Under the pieces are notes generated by a model. That model made no database searches, was not told where the DNA came from, and saw only the letters and a list, made by a program, of their open reading frames with translations. Below, one piece after another: positions 1 to 6,870 of a DNA stretch of 64,000 nt; position 1 is the stretch's first letter, and each line of letters begins with the position of its first letter. Origin of the DNA: Pseudoclavibacter caeni (GTDB taxonomy: Bacteria > Actinomycetota > Actinomycetes > Actinomycetales > Microbacteriaceae); NCBI RefSeq assembly GCF_008831125.1, contig NZ_WBKA01000003.1:186001-250000 (forward strand), read 5' to 3'. Both the position numbers and the translations under genes were made by a program.

Positions 1-266
1 AGCGCGTGGGCGATGAACGCGCCGGCGATGATGCCCGCGAGCGCGCTGGGCACGAAGCCGGCGAGCCGGCGCCAGTCCACGTGCCGCCAGACCCGACTGA
101 GCACGAGCGACGCCGAGACGATCGCCGCGAGGTTGAGGATCATCACCCCGCTGTAGGGGCCGAGCAGCAGCACGATGAACGGCGAGACGACCAGCCCGAA
201 GCCGAGGCCGGTGACCCGCTGGGCGAAGGCCCCGACGAACACGAGGACGATGAGCGCGGCGATCAC
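1..266 (-). CDS. TauE/SafE-family permease, N-terminal part (truncated by window edge)
   Basis: Eighty-eight codons of a membrane protein read from a GTG at 266 and run off the window start. The first helix is followed by the QRVTGLGFGLVVSP signature of the TauE/SafE (DUF81) sulfite/sulfonate exporter family, then by further hydrophobic helices. Family members move small sulfur or organic anions across the cytoplasmic membrane; the substrate here is unknown. The GTG is preceded by TAGGCT with a 7-nt gap and no Shine-Dalgarno, so a leaderless start is likely. It diverges from the metallopeptidase at 417. The C-terminal half is not visible. Confidence 0.75.
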   Translation of the reverse strand, partial: MIAALIVLVFVGAFAQRVTGLGFGLVVSPFIVLLLGPYSGVMILNLAAIVSASLVLSRVWRHVDWRRLAGFVPSALAGIIAGAFIAHA

Positions 267-273
267 GCGCGTG

Positions 274-279
274 AGCCTA
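274..279 (-). promoter_or_regulatory. Putative -10 element (TAGGCT) of the TauE-type gene
   Basis: TAGGCT ends 7 nt before the GTG at 266. With a typical actinobacterial -10 to +1 distance, transcription would begin at or next to the GTG, giving a leaderless mRNA. No convincing -35 is seen. Confidence 0.45.
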
Positions 280-403
280 CACCCCGCCGCTCCACCGGGT
301 CGCGTCGCCCCGGCCGGCGGAGCGGCGGGAGCGGCCTGGAACAGCACCCCGGCGGCACGGGCCCGGCTCCGCCGCGCGACGCCCGGTCGGGCCGGGCCGC
401 TGC

Positions 404-409
404 TACGAT
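404..409 (+). promoter_or_regulatory. Putative -10 element (TACGAT), leaderless start
   Basis: TACGAT lies 7 nt before the ATG at 417. No purine-rich ribosome binding site fits between them. Confidence 0.5.
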
Positions 410-416
410 CAGCGGC

Positions 417-767
417 ATGATCGAGATGGACGCGGACGCCTTCGGCGACCTGGTCGACGACGTCTTCGACCGCATCCCGCAGTCCGTGCTCGACGAGCTC
501 GACAACGTGGTGTTCCTCGTGGAGGACCGCCCCGCCGACGGGTCGCTCGACCTGCTCGGCGAGTACGACGGCCTGGCGCTCACCGAGCGCGATGACTACG
601 GGATGGTCGATCTACCCGACCGCATCGTGCTCTACCGCGAGCCGCTGCTGTCGATCGTCGATGACGAGGACGCGCTGCGCGAGCAGGTGCACATCACCCT
701 CGTGCACGAGATCGCCCACTACTTCGGCATCCCCGAGGGCCGGCTGCACGAGCTCGGCTGGGGCTGA
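417..767 (+). CDS. Minimal zincin-like metallopeptidase family protein
   Basis: A 116-residue protein with an acidic N-terminal half and a HEIAHYFGI zinc-binding motif at about residues 97-105 (HExxH, His97, Glu98, His101). This matches the small metallopeptidase family (DUF1025, possible zinc metallopeptidase) that is widespread in actinobacteria and has no settled physiological substrate. The length is typical of the family. The ATG at 417 is chosen because translation upstream in the same frame is low-complexity and because a TACGAT -10 sits 7 nt before it. It stands alone, upstream of a separately expressed hydrolase. Confidence 0.8.
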   Translation: MIEMDADAFGDLVDDVFDRIPQSVLDELDNVVFLVEDRPADGSLDLLGEYDGLALTERDDYGMVDLPDRIVLYREPLLSIVDDEDALREQVHITLVHEIAHYFGIPEGRLHELGWG

Positions 768-798
768 CCCGGCGGCCGGAGCCGGTCTGTGGCGATGA

Positions 799-804
799 CA
801 TAAT
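799..804 (+). promoter_or_regulatory. Putative -10 element (CATAAT) for the hydrolase
   Basis: CATAAT sits 36 nt before the ATG at 841. A GAGGAGG Shine-Dalgarno follows just before the start, so this gene has a conventional leader, unlike several neighbours. Confidence 0.4.
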
Positions 805-840
805 GGAGGCATAGCAGTCGACGACGACCGAGGAGGCCCG

Positions 841-1797
841 ATGTCCCGTTCATGGACGCTCGACCCGGAGTACGCGGCGGCGATCGCCGCCGACGATCTG
901 CACGCATCCCTCGCCCCGGCCCATCTGCCCGTCGGCGACGTCGCGGGGCGCCGGCGCCGCGCCCTGGTCCGGCTGGGCCTCAACCGGCGCACCGGGGTCG
1001 GCGAGGGCGTGACGACGACCGACTATCGCATCCCCGTCACCGACGGCGAGATCCCGGCCCGGCTGTACACGCCGACGGACTGGACTGGCGGGTCACTCGG
1101 CCTGTACCTGCACGGCGGCGGCTGGTTCTTCGGCGAGCTCGACGACTTCGACGGTGCGATCGCCGATCTCGTGCGCCGCTCGGGGGTCGCGCTGCTCGCC
1201 CCGGCCTACCGGCTCGCCCCGGAGCACCCCTACCCCGTCCCGCTGGCGGACGCCTATGCCGCGCTGCTCTGGGCTGCGCACCACGGCGACGTGCTCGGCG
1301 CCGATCCGCGCCGGCTGTTCGTGATGGGCGAGAGCGCCGGCGGCGGTCTCGCGGCGGGCGTGGCCCTGCTCGGCCGGGACCGTGGCGGTCCGCAGCCGGC
1401 CGCGCAGATCCTCCTCGCGCCGATGCTCGACGATCGCACCGTGATCGCCGACGCGCGCATCGCCGAGCACGCCACGTGGACGTATGACGACAACATCACC
1501 GCCTGGCAGGCGCTGCTCGGCGCCGACGCCGCCGCGGACGAGCCCGCCTCCATGTACGCGACGCCCGGCCGGGCCGCGGATCTCGCCGGGCTGCCAGACG
1601 CCTTCATCGAGGTGAGCACGCTCGACGTGCTGCGCGACGAGGGCATCCGCCACGCCCAGCGGCTGCTCGCCGCCGGGGTGCAGACCGAGCTGCACGTCTA
1701 CCCGGGGCTGCCTCACCGCTGGGATCGGCTCGTGCCCGACATCGCCCTCTCCCGGCTCGCGATGGCGGCACGGGTGCGCGCGATGCAGGCGGTCTGA
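841..1797 (+). CDS. Alpha/beta hydrolase, hormone-sensitive-lipase type
   Basis: A 318-residue carboxylesterase-like protein. The oxyanion-hole motif HGGG is at residues 91-94 and the nucleophile elbow GESAG at 163-167 with Ser165. The DVLRDEG motif supplies the likely acid Asp262, and PHRW supplies His292. These are the catalytic features of the HSL family (bacterial family IV esterases), which hydrolyse short-chain esters in the cytoplasm. The physiological substrate is not known. The start follows GAGGAGGCCCG. It is monocistronic between the metallopeptidase and the convergent Lrp regulator. Confidence 0.85.
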   Translation: MSRSWTLDPEYAAAIAADDLHASLAPAHLPVGDVAGRRRRALVRLGLNRRTGVGEGVTTTDYRIPVTDGEIPARLYTPTDWTGGSLGLYLHGGGWFFGELDDFDGAIADLVRRSGVALLAPAYRLAPEHPYPVPLADAYAALLWAAHHGDVLGADPRRLFVMGESAGGGLAAGVALLGRDRGGPQPAAQILLAPMLDDRTVIADARIAEHATWTYDDNITAWQALLGADAAADEPASMYATPGRAADLAGLPDAFIEVSTLDVLRDEGIRHAQRLLAAGVQTELHVYPGLPHRWDRLVPDIALSRLAMAARVRAMQAV

Positions 1798-1905
1798 CCG
1801 CCCGGATCCGGCGGAGCCGCCGCATCCCCGCGGCTCGCCCGGCTCGCGCGACGTCCGGGCGCCGGCGGGCGGAGACGTCCGTCCCCGTGTGCATCCCCGC
1901 CTCGG

Positions 1906-2358
1906 TCACATCCGGATGGGCCGGTCGCTGACGACCGACCGCATCACCAGGGTGGAGCGGATCCGCTCGATGCCGGGGATGTCGGCGATGCGCGTGTCGT
2001 AGAGCGTCTGGTAGTCCGTGAGGCTGCGCGTGATCACCCGCACGAGGTAGTCGGGCTCCCCGAACAGGCGCTGGCAGTCGACGATCTCGTCGATCGCGGT
2101 CATCGCCTCCTCGAGCTGCGCGAGGGTCGTCGCGTCGCTGCGGCTCATCGTGATGAACAGCAGCGCCTCGAACTCGAGCCCCGCCTTCCGGGGGTCGACG
2201 CTCGCGTGATAGCCCGTGATCACCCCGTCGCGCTCGAGCGCCCGCACCCGACGCAGGCATGGCGAGACGCTCAGCTGCACGCGCCGCGCCAGCTCGGTGA
2301 TCGTCTGCCGGCCATCCTGCTGCAGCTCGGCAAGAATCCTGCGGTCAATCGCATCCAT
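1906..2358 (-). CDS. Lrp/AsnC-family transcriptional regulator
   Basis: A 150-residue regulator with an N-terminal winged helix-turn-helix (starting MDAIDRRILAELQQDGR) and a C-terminal RAM ligand-binding domain. Length and layout are standard for Lrp/AsnC feast-famine regulators, which sense amino acids. The ATG at 2358 is chosen because TAGATT lies 7 nt upstream, suggesting a leaderless mRNA; in-frame upstream sequence does not resemble the family. It is divergent from a LysE-type amino-acid exporter with only 82 bp between starts, so control of that exporter is likely by analogy with other Lrp-exporter pairs. That link is inferred. Confidence 0.88.
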   Translation of the reverse strand: MDAIDRRILAELQQDGRQTITELARRVQLSVSPCLRRVRALERDGVITGYHASVDPRKAGLEFEALLFITMSRSDATTLAQLEEAMTAIDEIVDCQRLFGEPDYLVRVITRSLTDYQTLYDTRIADIPGIERIRSTLVMRSVVSDRPIRM

Positions 2359-2365
2359 GTGGCAG

Positions 2366-2371
2366 AATCTA
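2366..2371 (-). promoter_or_regulatory. Putative -10 (TAGATT) of the lrp-like gene
   Basis: TAGATT lies 7 nt before the ATG at 2358, consistent with leaderless transcription. The 82-bp divergent region must also hold the LysE promoter and any Lrp operator. Confidence 0.5.
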
Positions 2372-2427
2372 CCATTCCTCGGCGTTCGCGAGGCGATATC
2401 GGCCACCATCTGCGGGGCCGCCCTCCC

Positions 2428-2433
2428 TACCAT
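2428..2433 (+). promoter_or_regulatory. Putative -10 (TACCAT) of the LysE-type gene
   Basis: TACCAT lies 7 nt before the ATG at 2441. It leaves only 1 nt before the alternative ATG at 2435, so 2441 is the better start. Confidence 0.5.
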
Positions 2434-2440
2434 CATGGGC

Positions 2441-3355
2441 ATGGACACCTCCCAGCTGCCGGCATTCCTCGTGGTGAGCCTGCTCTTCGTCATCGTCCCG
2501 GGAGCAGACTGGGCCTACATCCTCACCCACGCGACGAGCGTGCGCGAGGCGATGGCGTCCATCAGCGGCCTGGGCATCGGCTACCTCGCCCACACCCTGC
2601 TGGCGGCCGCGGGGCTGACCGTGGCGCTCGCGCTGCTGCCGGGCGCCCTGCCGGTGATCACCGTGCTCGGCGCCGCCTACCTGTGCTGTCTGGGGGTGCA
2701 GACGCTCCGCCACCCCGCAGACGTGTCGCTCCCCGATGTGCGCCTCCCCGGCACGGCCACCGCCGCCGAGACGCTCGCCGAGGTGGCGCTCGGCCCCACG
2801 TCATCGCCGGCACCCGCCCTGGCCGCGACGGCGGTGTCCGTCGACGCCACGGGTGCCGGGATGCGCGCAACGGCCCCGTCCGGCATGTGGGCGCCCGCCT
2901 CGACCCTGCGGGCGGACGCCGCGGACAGGACGACCGGAGCCGGCCTCGCTCCCGTCGTGGAGACGCCGCGCACAGCGCGCCCCTTCGCCGGATCGCCCCG
3001 GCGCCACCCCGTGTCCGGCACGTCCGCACGCACCGCTGAGAGCACCCGCGGCGTCCTGCTGCGCGGCATCGGGGCGAGCGGGCTCAACCCGAAGGTCGTG
3101 CTGCTGTTCCTCGCGATCATGCCGCAGTTCATCTCGCCAACCGCCCCGTGGCCGCTGAGTCTGCAGACCGCGGCGCTCGGCGGCATCCACATCGTCGCGA
3201 CGATGCTCTTCTACACCGTGCTGGCACTGACCGCCGTGCACGTGCTCGCCCGGCATCCGCGGATCACCCGGCCGCTGTCGATCGTCTCGGGTCTGCTGAT
3301 GGTGCTGATCGGCCTCGCTCTGGTGGCCGAGCAGGCCTGGCCGCTGCTCAGCTGA
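2441..3355 (+). CDS. LysE/RhtB-family amino-acid exporter with a long inserted loop
   Basis: A 304-residue inner-membrane exporter. Residues 1-92 carry the first helices (PAFLVVSLLFVIVPGADWAY, then the GIGYLAHTLLAAAGL helix) and residues from about 206 carry the remaining helices, including GASGLNPKVVLLFLAIMPQF. Both parts are characteristic of LysE/RhtB exporters of basic amino acids, homoserine or threonine. Family members are usually about 200-220 residues. Here residues about 93-200 form an Ala/Pro/Thr/Arg-rich loop with no hydrophobic segment, replacing a short cytoplasmic linker. The frame is intact across it. It is paired with the divergent Lrp regulator. Confidence 0.82.
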   Translation: MDTSQLPAFLVVSLLFVIVPGADWAYILTHATSVREAMASISGLGIGYLAHTLLAAAGLTVALALLPGALPVITVLGAAYLCCLGVQTLRHPADVSLPDVRLPGTATAAETLAEVALGPTSSPAPALAATAVSVDATGAGMRATAPSGMWAPASTLRADAADRTTGAGLAPVVETPRTARPFAGSPRRHPVSGTSARTAESTRGVLLRGIGASGLNPKVVLLFLAIMPQFISPTAPWPLSLQTAALGGIHIVATMLFYTVLALTAVHVLARHPRITRPLSIVSGLLMVLIGLALVAEQAWPLLS

Positions 3356-3461
3356 TCGACCGCCACCGCGAGGTGCGCCGTCCACCGTCCAGCCGCCGAG
3401 CCCGGGGTCCGCGACGAGCACGCGCACATCACCCGGACGTGTGCACGTCCCCGGAAACGAC

Positions 3462-3492
3462 GAGGCCCGGTGCCCAAGTGGCACCGGGCCTC
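3462..3492. terminator. Bidirectional terminator hairpin
   Basis: A perfect 13-bp stem (GAGGCCCGGTGCC, 3462-3474, with 3480-3492) and 5-nt loop lies between the convergent LysE and hpf genes. There is no long U tract on either side. Confidence 0.65.
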
Positions 3493-3541
3493 GCTCGGTC
3501 GAACGCGGCCGGGACGCGTCAGGCGCCCGACCGCCCTCGGC

Positions 3542-4141
3542 TCACTCCTCGAACGTCTCGACCGCCTCGGTCAGCGAGATCACGCCGTAGTTCCAGCCCT
3601 TGCGGCGGTACACGACGCTCGGCCGACCGGTCTCCACGTTCTGGAACAGGAAGAAGTCGTGGCCGACGAGCTCCATCCGGTCGACGGCCTGCTCGGGTGT
3701 GAGCTCCACCGCGGGGAACTCCTTGTGCCGGATGACGACCGGCGACGCGCCGGTCTCCTCCCCCGTCTCCGCCGTGCCGGCAGGCTCGGGGACGACCATG
3801 CCGAGATCGGCGCCGCGCACGCTCTCGGCCGGGCGCCCCTTCGAGATCTTGCGACGGTCCTTCTTACGACGCAGCCGCTCGGTGAGCTTGTCCAGCGCCA
3901 CGTCGAACGCCGTGAAGCGGTCGCCGCCCTCGGCCTCCGCCCGCACGACCGGCCCCGGAGCCACGACCGTCAGCTCCACCCGCTCGCCGAGATCCGGCGT
4001 CTTGTCGCTGATGTTCGAGACCTTCACGTCGAACCGCTGCGCCCGGTCGGCGAGCTGCTCGACCCGCTTCGACTTCTGCTCGACGACATCCTCGAACCGC
4101 TGCGACTTCTTGACACCACGTGCCAGGACGTTGACCTGCAT
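3542..4141 (-). CDS. hpf: Long-form ribosome hibernation promoting factor
   Basis: A 199-residue protein. The N-terminal about 110 residues (MQVNVLARGVKK onward) form the HPF/RaiA S30AE domain that binds the 30S A/P-site region. A linker leads to the C-terminal domain (FPAVELTPEQAVDRMELVGHDFFLF... with YRRKGWNYGVI), which dimerises to form 100S ribosomes. This is the long HPF of Gram-positive bacteria, active in stationary phase or stress. The ATG at 4141 follows GGAGG with ideal spacing; the upstream in-frame ATG lacks one. It has its own promoter with a structured leader. Confidence 0.92.
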   Translation of the reverse strand: MQVNVLARGVKKSQRFEDVVEQKSKRVEQLADRAQRFDVKVSNISDKTPDLGERVELTVVAPGPVVRAEAEGGDRFTAFDVALDKLTERLRRKKDRRKISKGRPAESVRGADLGMVVPEPAGTAETGEETGASPVVIRHKEFPAVELTPEQAVDRMELVGHDFFLFQNVETGRPSVVYRRKGWNYGVISLTEAVETFEE

Positions 4142-4161
4142 GACGGCCTCCTTCTCTCGGG

Positions 4162-4206
4162 CGGCGGTGCACGTCTCCGGCACCGCCGGATGGTGTGACG
4201 ATTCTA
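4162..4206 (-). promoter_or_regulatory. hpf promoter -10 and leader hairpin
   Basis: A TAGAAT -10 (4201-4206) is followed in the 5' leader by a 9-bp perfect stem (4162-4170 with 4180-4188) with a 9-nt loop. The hairpin lies about 20 nt upstream of the hpf start. Its role is unknown. Confidence 0.45.
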
Positions 4207-5121
4207 CTCGAACCGCGCGAAGATCAGATCATTGTTGAGCCCGGTCGCCGCCCGGGCGCCCTCCCCCGCGGCGATGATCAGCTGGGAGGGCGTCACCCCG
4301 CGCACGTCGCCGGCGGCGTACACGCCGGGCACGCCGCTGCGGCCGTACTCGTCGGTCTTCACCCCGCCGAGATCCGCCGCGGTCGGCACGAGCTCGGCGA
4401 CGAACTGCGGCAGGCTCCACTCCGGCTGCACGAAGCCGCCGGTGGCCGCGATGACCCGGCCGTCGGCGAGCTCGACGCCGGAGAGCGTCCCGTGATCGCC
4501 GCGCAGATGCACGATCGGTGTGTCGTCGACGACGATGCCGCGCCGGCCGAGCACCGCGGCCTCCGCGGCCTCGACGACGCCGCTGCCGTTCGTGAGCACG
4601 ATCTCCTGATCGGCCCACTGCGACGCCCGCTTGGCCGTGTTGACGAGCTCGGGGTTCTCCCCCATCACCACGAGCGACTGCTCGCGGCGCTCCCAGCCGT
4701 CGCAGTGCACGCAGCTGAAGATCGACGAGCCATAGTACCCGATGAGGTCGGGCACCGCGGGCAGGGTCTCCTGGACGCCGGTGGCCAGCAGGATCTTGCG
4801 GGCGCGGACCTCGCCGCTCGGCCCGCCGCGCACCCCGGTCACCGTGACGGTGAAGTCGCCATCGCCGCCAGCCACCGCCACGACCTCGCCCCACTGGAAC
4901 GTCACGTTCGGGTAGCGGGCGAGGTCCTCGCGGCCGAGCTCGCGCAGCCGCATCGGCGGCGTGCCGTCCCGGGTGATGAACCCGTGCGACATGTAGGTGG
5001 CGCGGTTGCGCGGCCGGTTGCCGTCGATGACGAGCACGTCCCGTCGGGCGCGGGCCAGCACGAGTGCGGCGCTCAGTCCCGCCGGCCCGCCCCCGACCAC
5101 GATGCAGTCATGGATCGTCAT
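4204..5121 (-). CDS. Thioredoxin-reductase-like FAD/NAD(P)-dependent oxidoreductase
   Basis: A 305-residue two-dinucleotide-fold flavoprotein. An FAD-binding GGGPAG lies near the N terminus, ATG-type motifs follow, and the C-terminal YAAGDVRG FAD motif is present. The redox centre is CVHCDGWE (about Cys135 and Cys138). The Cys-x-x-Cys followed by DGWE resembles the GliT/HlmI-like branch of thioredoxin reductases, which oxidise dithiols, more than classic TrxB (usually CATC). No thioredoxin gene is adjacent. The start is ATG 5121 or GTG 5124, both near GAGAGGTGG. The stop lies within the hpf promoter, so hpf and this gene are close but separately promoted. Confidence 0.82.
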   Translation of the reverse strand: MTIHDCIVVGGGPAGLSAALVLARARRDVLVIDGNRPRNRATYMSHGFITRDGTPPMRLRELGREDLARYPNVTFQWGEVVAVAGGDGDFTVTVTGVRGGPSGEVRARKILLATGVQETLPAVPDLIGYYGSSIFSCVHCDGWERREQSLVVMGENPELVNTAKRASQWADQEIVLTNGSGVVEAAEAAVLGRRGIVVDDTPIVHLRGDHGTLSGVELADGRVIAATGGFVQPEWSLPQFVAELVPTAADLGGVKTDEYGRSGVPGVYAAGDVRGVTPSQLIIAAGEGARAATGLNNDLIFARFE

Positions 5122-5188
5122 CACCGTCCACCTCTCTGTGCTCCGGTTCGCGACCGCCCGCGACGCGTCGACGCGTCGGGGAGGCGTC

Positions 5189-6712
5189 TCACTGCTGCTG
5201 CTCGGCGAGCACGCCGGCGAGCCGGTCGAGCCGCCGCAGGGCCTCGTCGCGCCCGAGCAGCTCCAGCGACTCGAACAGCGGCGGCGAGACGCGCCGTCCG
5301 GAGACAGCCGTGCGCACGGGCCCGAACGCGAGCCGCGGCTTGATGCCGAGCCCGTCGACGAGCGCGTGCTGCAGGGCCTGGTGGATCGCGTCCGTCGTCC
5401 AGTCCGCGTCGCCCAGCCCCGCGAGCGCGGCGCGGGCCGCGGCGAGCACCTGCCCCGGGTCGCCCTTGCGCAGCTGCTTCATCGCATCCGGCTGGTAGTC
5501 GATCTCGTCGGCGCCCTGGAACAGGAAGCGCAGCATGTCGGGGGCCTCGCCGAAGGTGTTCATGCGGGGCTGCACCAGGGGCACGGCGGCGTGCACCACC
5601 CGCGCGTCACGATCGCTGACGGGATCGGGCACGACGCCGGCGCCCTGCAGGAACACCGTGAGCCGGCGCTCGTAGTCGTCGGGGGCGAGCGCGCGCATGT
5701 GGTCACCGTTGATCGCGGTGGCCTTCTTCAGATCGAACCGGGCCGGGTTCGGGTTCACGTCGGCGACGTCGAAGTGGGCGACGAGCTCCTCGGGTGTGAA
5801 CACGTCGCGGTCCGGGCCGATGGACCAGCCGAGCAGGGCGAGGTAGTTGACGAGCCCCTCGGGGATGAACCCGTTGTCCCGGTGGTTGAACAGGTTCGAC
5901 TCGGGGTCGCGCTTGGAGAGCTTGCGGTTGCCCTCGCCCATCACGAACGGCAGGTGGCCGAAGCGGGGGATGAAGGAGGCGACGCCGATCTCGATGAGCG
6001 CGTGGTACAGGGCGATCTGGCGCGGCGTCGACGAGAGCAGATCCTCACCGCGCAGCACGTGGGTGATGCCCATCATCGCGTCGTCCACGGGATTGACGAG
6101 CGTGTACAGCGGGTCGCCGTTCGGCCGCACAACCACGAAGTCAGTGAACGAACCGGCCGGGAAGCGGATCTCGCCGCGCACGAGGTCGTCGAACGAGAGG
6201 TCCTCGTCCGGCACCCGCAGGCGCAGCGCCGGGCGCCGCCCCTCGGCGCGATACGCGGCGCGCTGCGCGTCGGTCAGGTCGCGCTCGAAGTTGTCGTAGC
6301 CCTGCTTCGGGTTGCGGCCGGCCGCGACGTTGCGCGCCTCCATCTCCGCCGGGGTGACGTAGCTCTCGTACAGGTAGCCGGCGTCTTGCAGGCGGCGGAT
6401 GACGTCCTGGTAGATCTCCCGGCGCTGGGACTGCCGGTAAGGGCCGTTCGGTCCACCGACGTCGATGCCCTCGTCCCAGTCGAGGTGCAGCCAGCGCAGC
6501 GCCTCGACGATCTGCGCGTAGCTCTCCTCGCTGTCACGCTGCGCGTCGGTGTCCTCGATGCGGAACACGAACGTGCCGCCGACGTGGCGGGCGTACGCCC
6601 AGTTGAACAGGGCCGTGCGGGCCATGCCGACGTGCGGCGTCCCGGTCGGCGACGGGCAGAACCGCACGCGGATGTCCGAGCCCGCCGCGGTGGTGACAAG
6701 GTCTGTGGTCAT
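5189..6712 (-). CDS. gltX: Glutamyl-tRNA synthetase
   Basis: A 507-residue class I synthetase that charges tRNA-Glu in the cytoplasm. The HIGH-type signature is HVGM at residues 27-30 within [13 protein letters not shown]. The KMSKS-type loop is KLSKR at about 262-266. Full-length catalytic and anticodon-binding domains are present. The ATG at 6712 has TAGAAT 8 nt upstream and no Shine-Dalgarno, suggesting leaderless expression. An 18-bp palindrome covers the sequence just upstream of the -10. Confidence 0.96.
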   Translation of the reverse strand: MTTDLVTTAAGSDIRVRFCPSPTGTPHVGMARTALFNWAYARHVGGTFVFRIEDTDAQRDSEESYAQIVEALRWLHLDWDEGIDVGGPNGPYRQSQRREIYQDVIRRLQDAGYLYESYVTPAEMEARNVAAGRNPKQGYDNFERDLTDAQRAAYRAEGRRPALRLRVPDEDLSFDDLVRGEIRFPAGSFTDFVVVRPNGDPLYTLVNPVDDAMMGITHVLRGEDLLSSTPRQIALYHALIEIGVASFIPRFGHLPFVMGEGNRKLSKRDPESNLFNHRDNGFIPEGLVNYLALLGWSIGPDRDVFTPEELVAHFDVADVNPNPARFDLKKATAINGDHMRALAPDDYERRLTVFLQGAGVVPDPVSDRDARVVHAAVPLVQPRMNTFGEAPDMLRFLFQGADEIDYQPDAMKQLRKGDPGQVLAAARAALAGLGDADWTTDAIHQALQHALVDGLGIKPRLAFGPVRTAVSGRRVSPPLFESLELLGRDEALRRLDRLAGVLAEQQQ

Positions 6713-6720
6713 GACCCCCG

Positions 6721-6744
6721 ATTCTACCCCGACAGGTGTCGGGG
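6721..6744 (-). promoter_or_regulatory. gltX promoter: -10 TAGAAT plus 18-bp palindrome
   Basis: TAGAAT (6721-6726) lies 8 nt before the gltX ATG. Directly upstream is CCCCGACA-GG-TGTCGGGG (6727-6744), a perfect inverted repeat with 8-bp arms lying where the promoter spacer would be. It could be an operator; as a short-loop hairpin it is poorly placed to be a terminator for any minus-strand gene. Confidence 0.5.
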
Positions 6745-6831
6745 TCGGGCGGCCGGGTCATCCCGGCGCGCCGAGATCACGATCCGGCGGCGATCCGCCC
6801 CGTGCCGACCCATGGCATATGCCCACGGCGG

Positions 6832-6837
6832 TATGAT
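6832..6837 (+). promoter_or_regulatory. Putative -10 (TATGAT) of the antiporter gene
   Basis: TATGAT is 33 nt before the ATG at 6871, leaving a short leader with a GAAGGCGAGG Shine-Dalgarno. Confidence 0.4.
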
Positions 6838-6870
6838 CTCCCCACACCCACGACGCGAAGGCGAGGCCCG

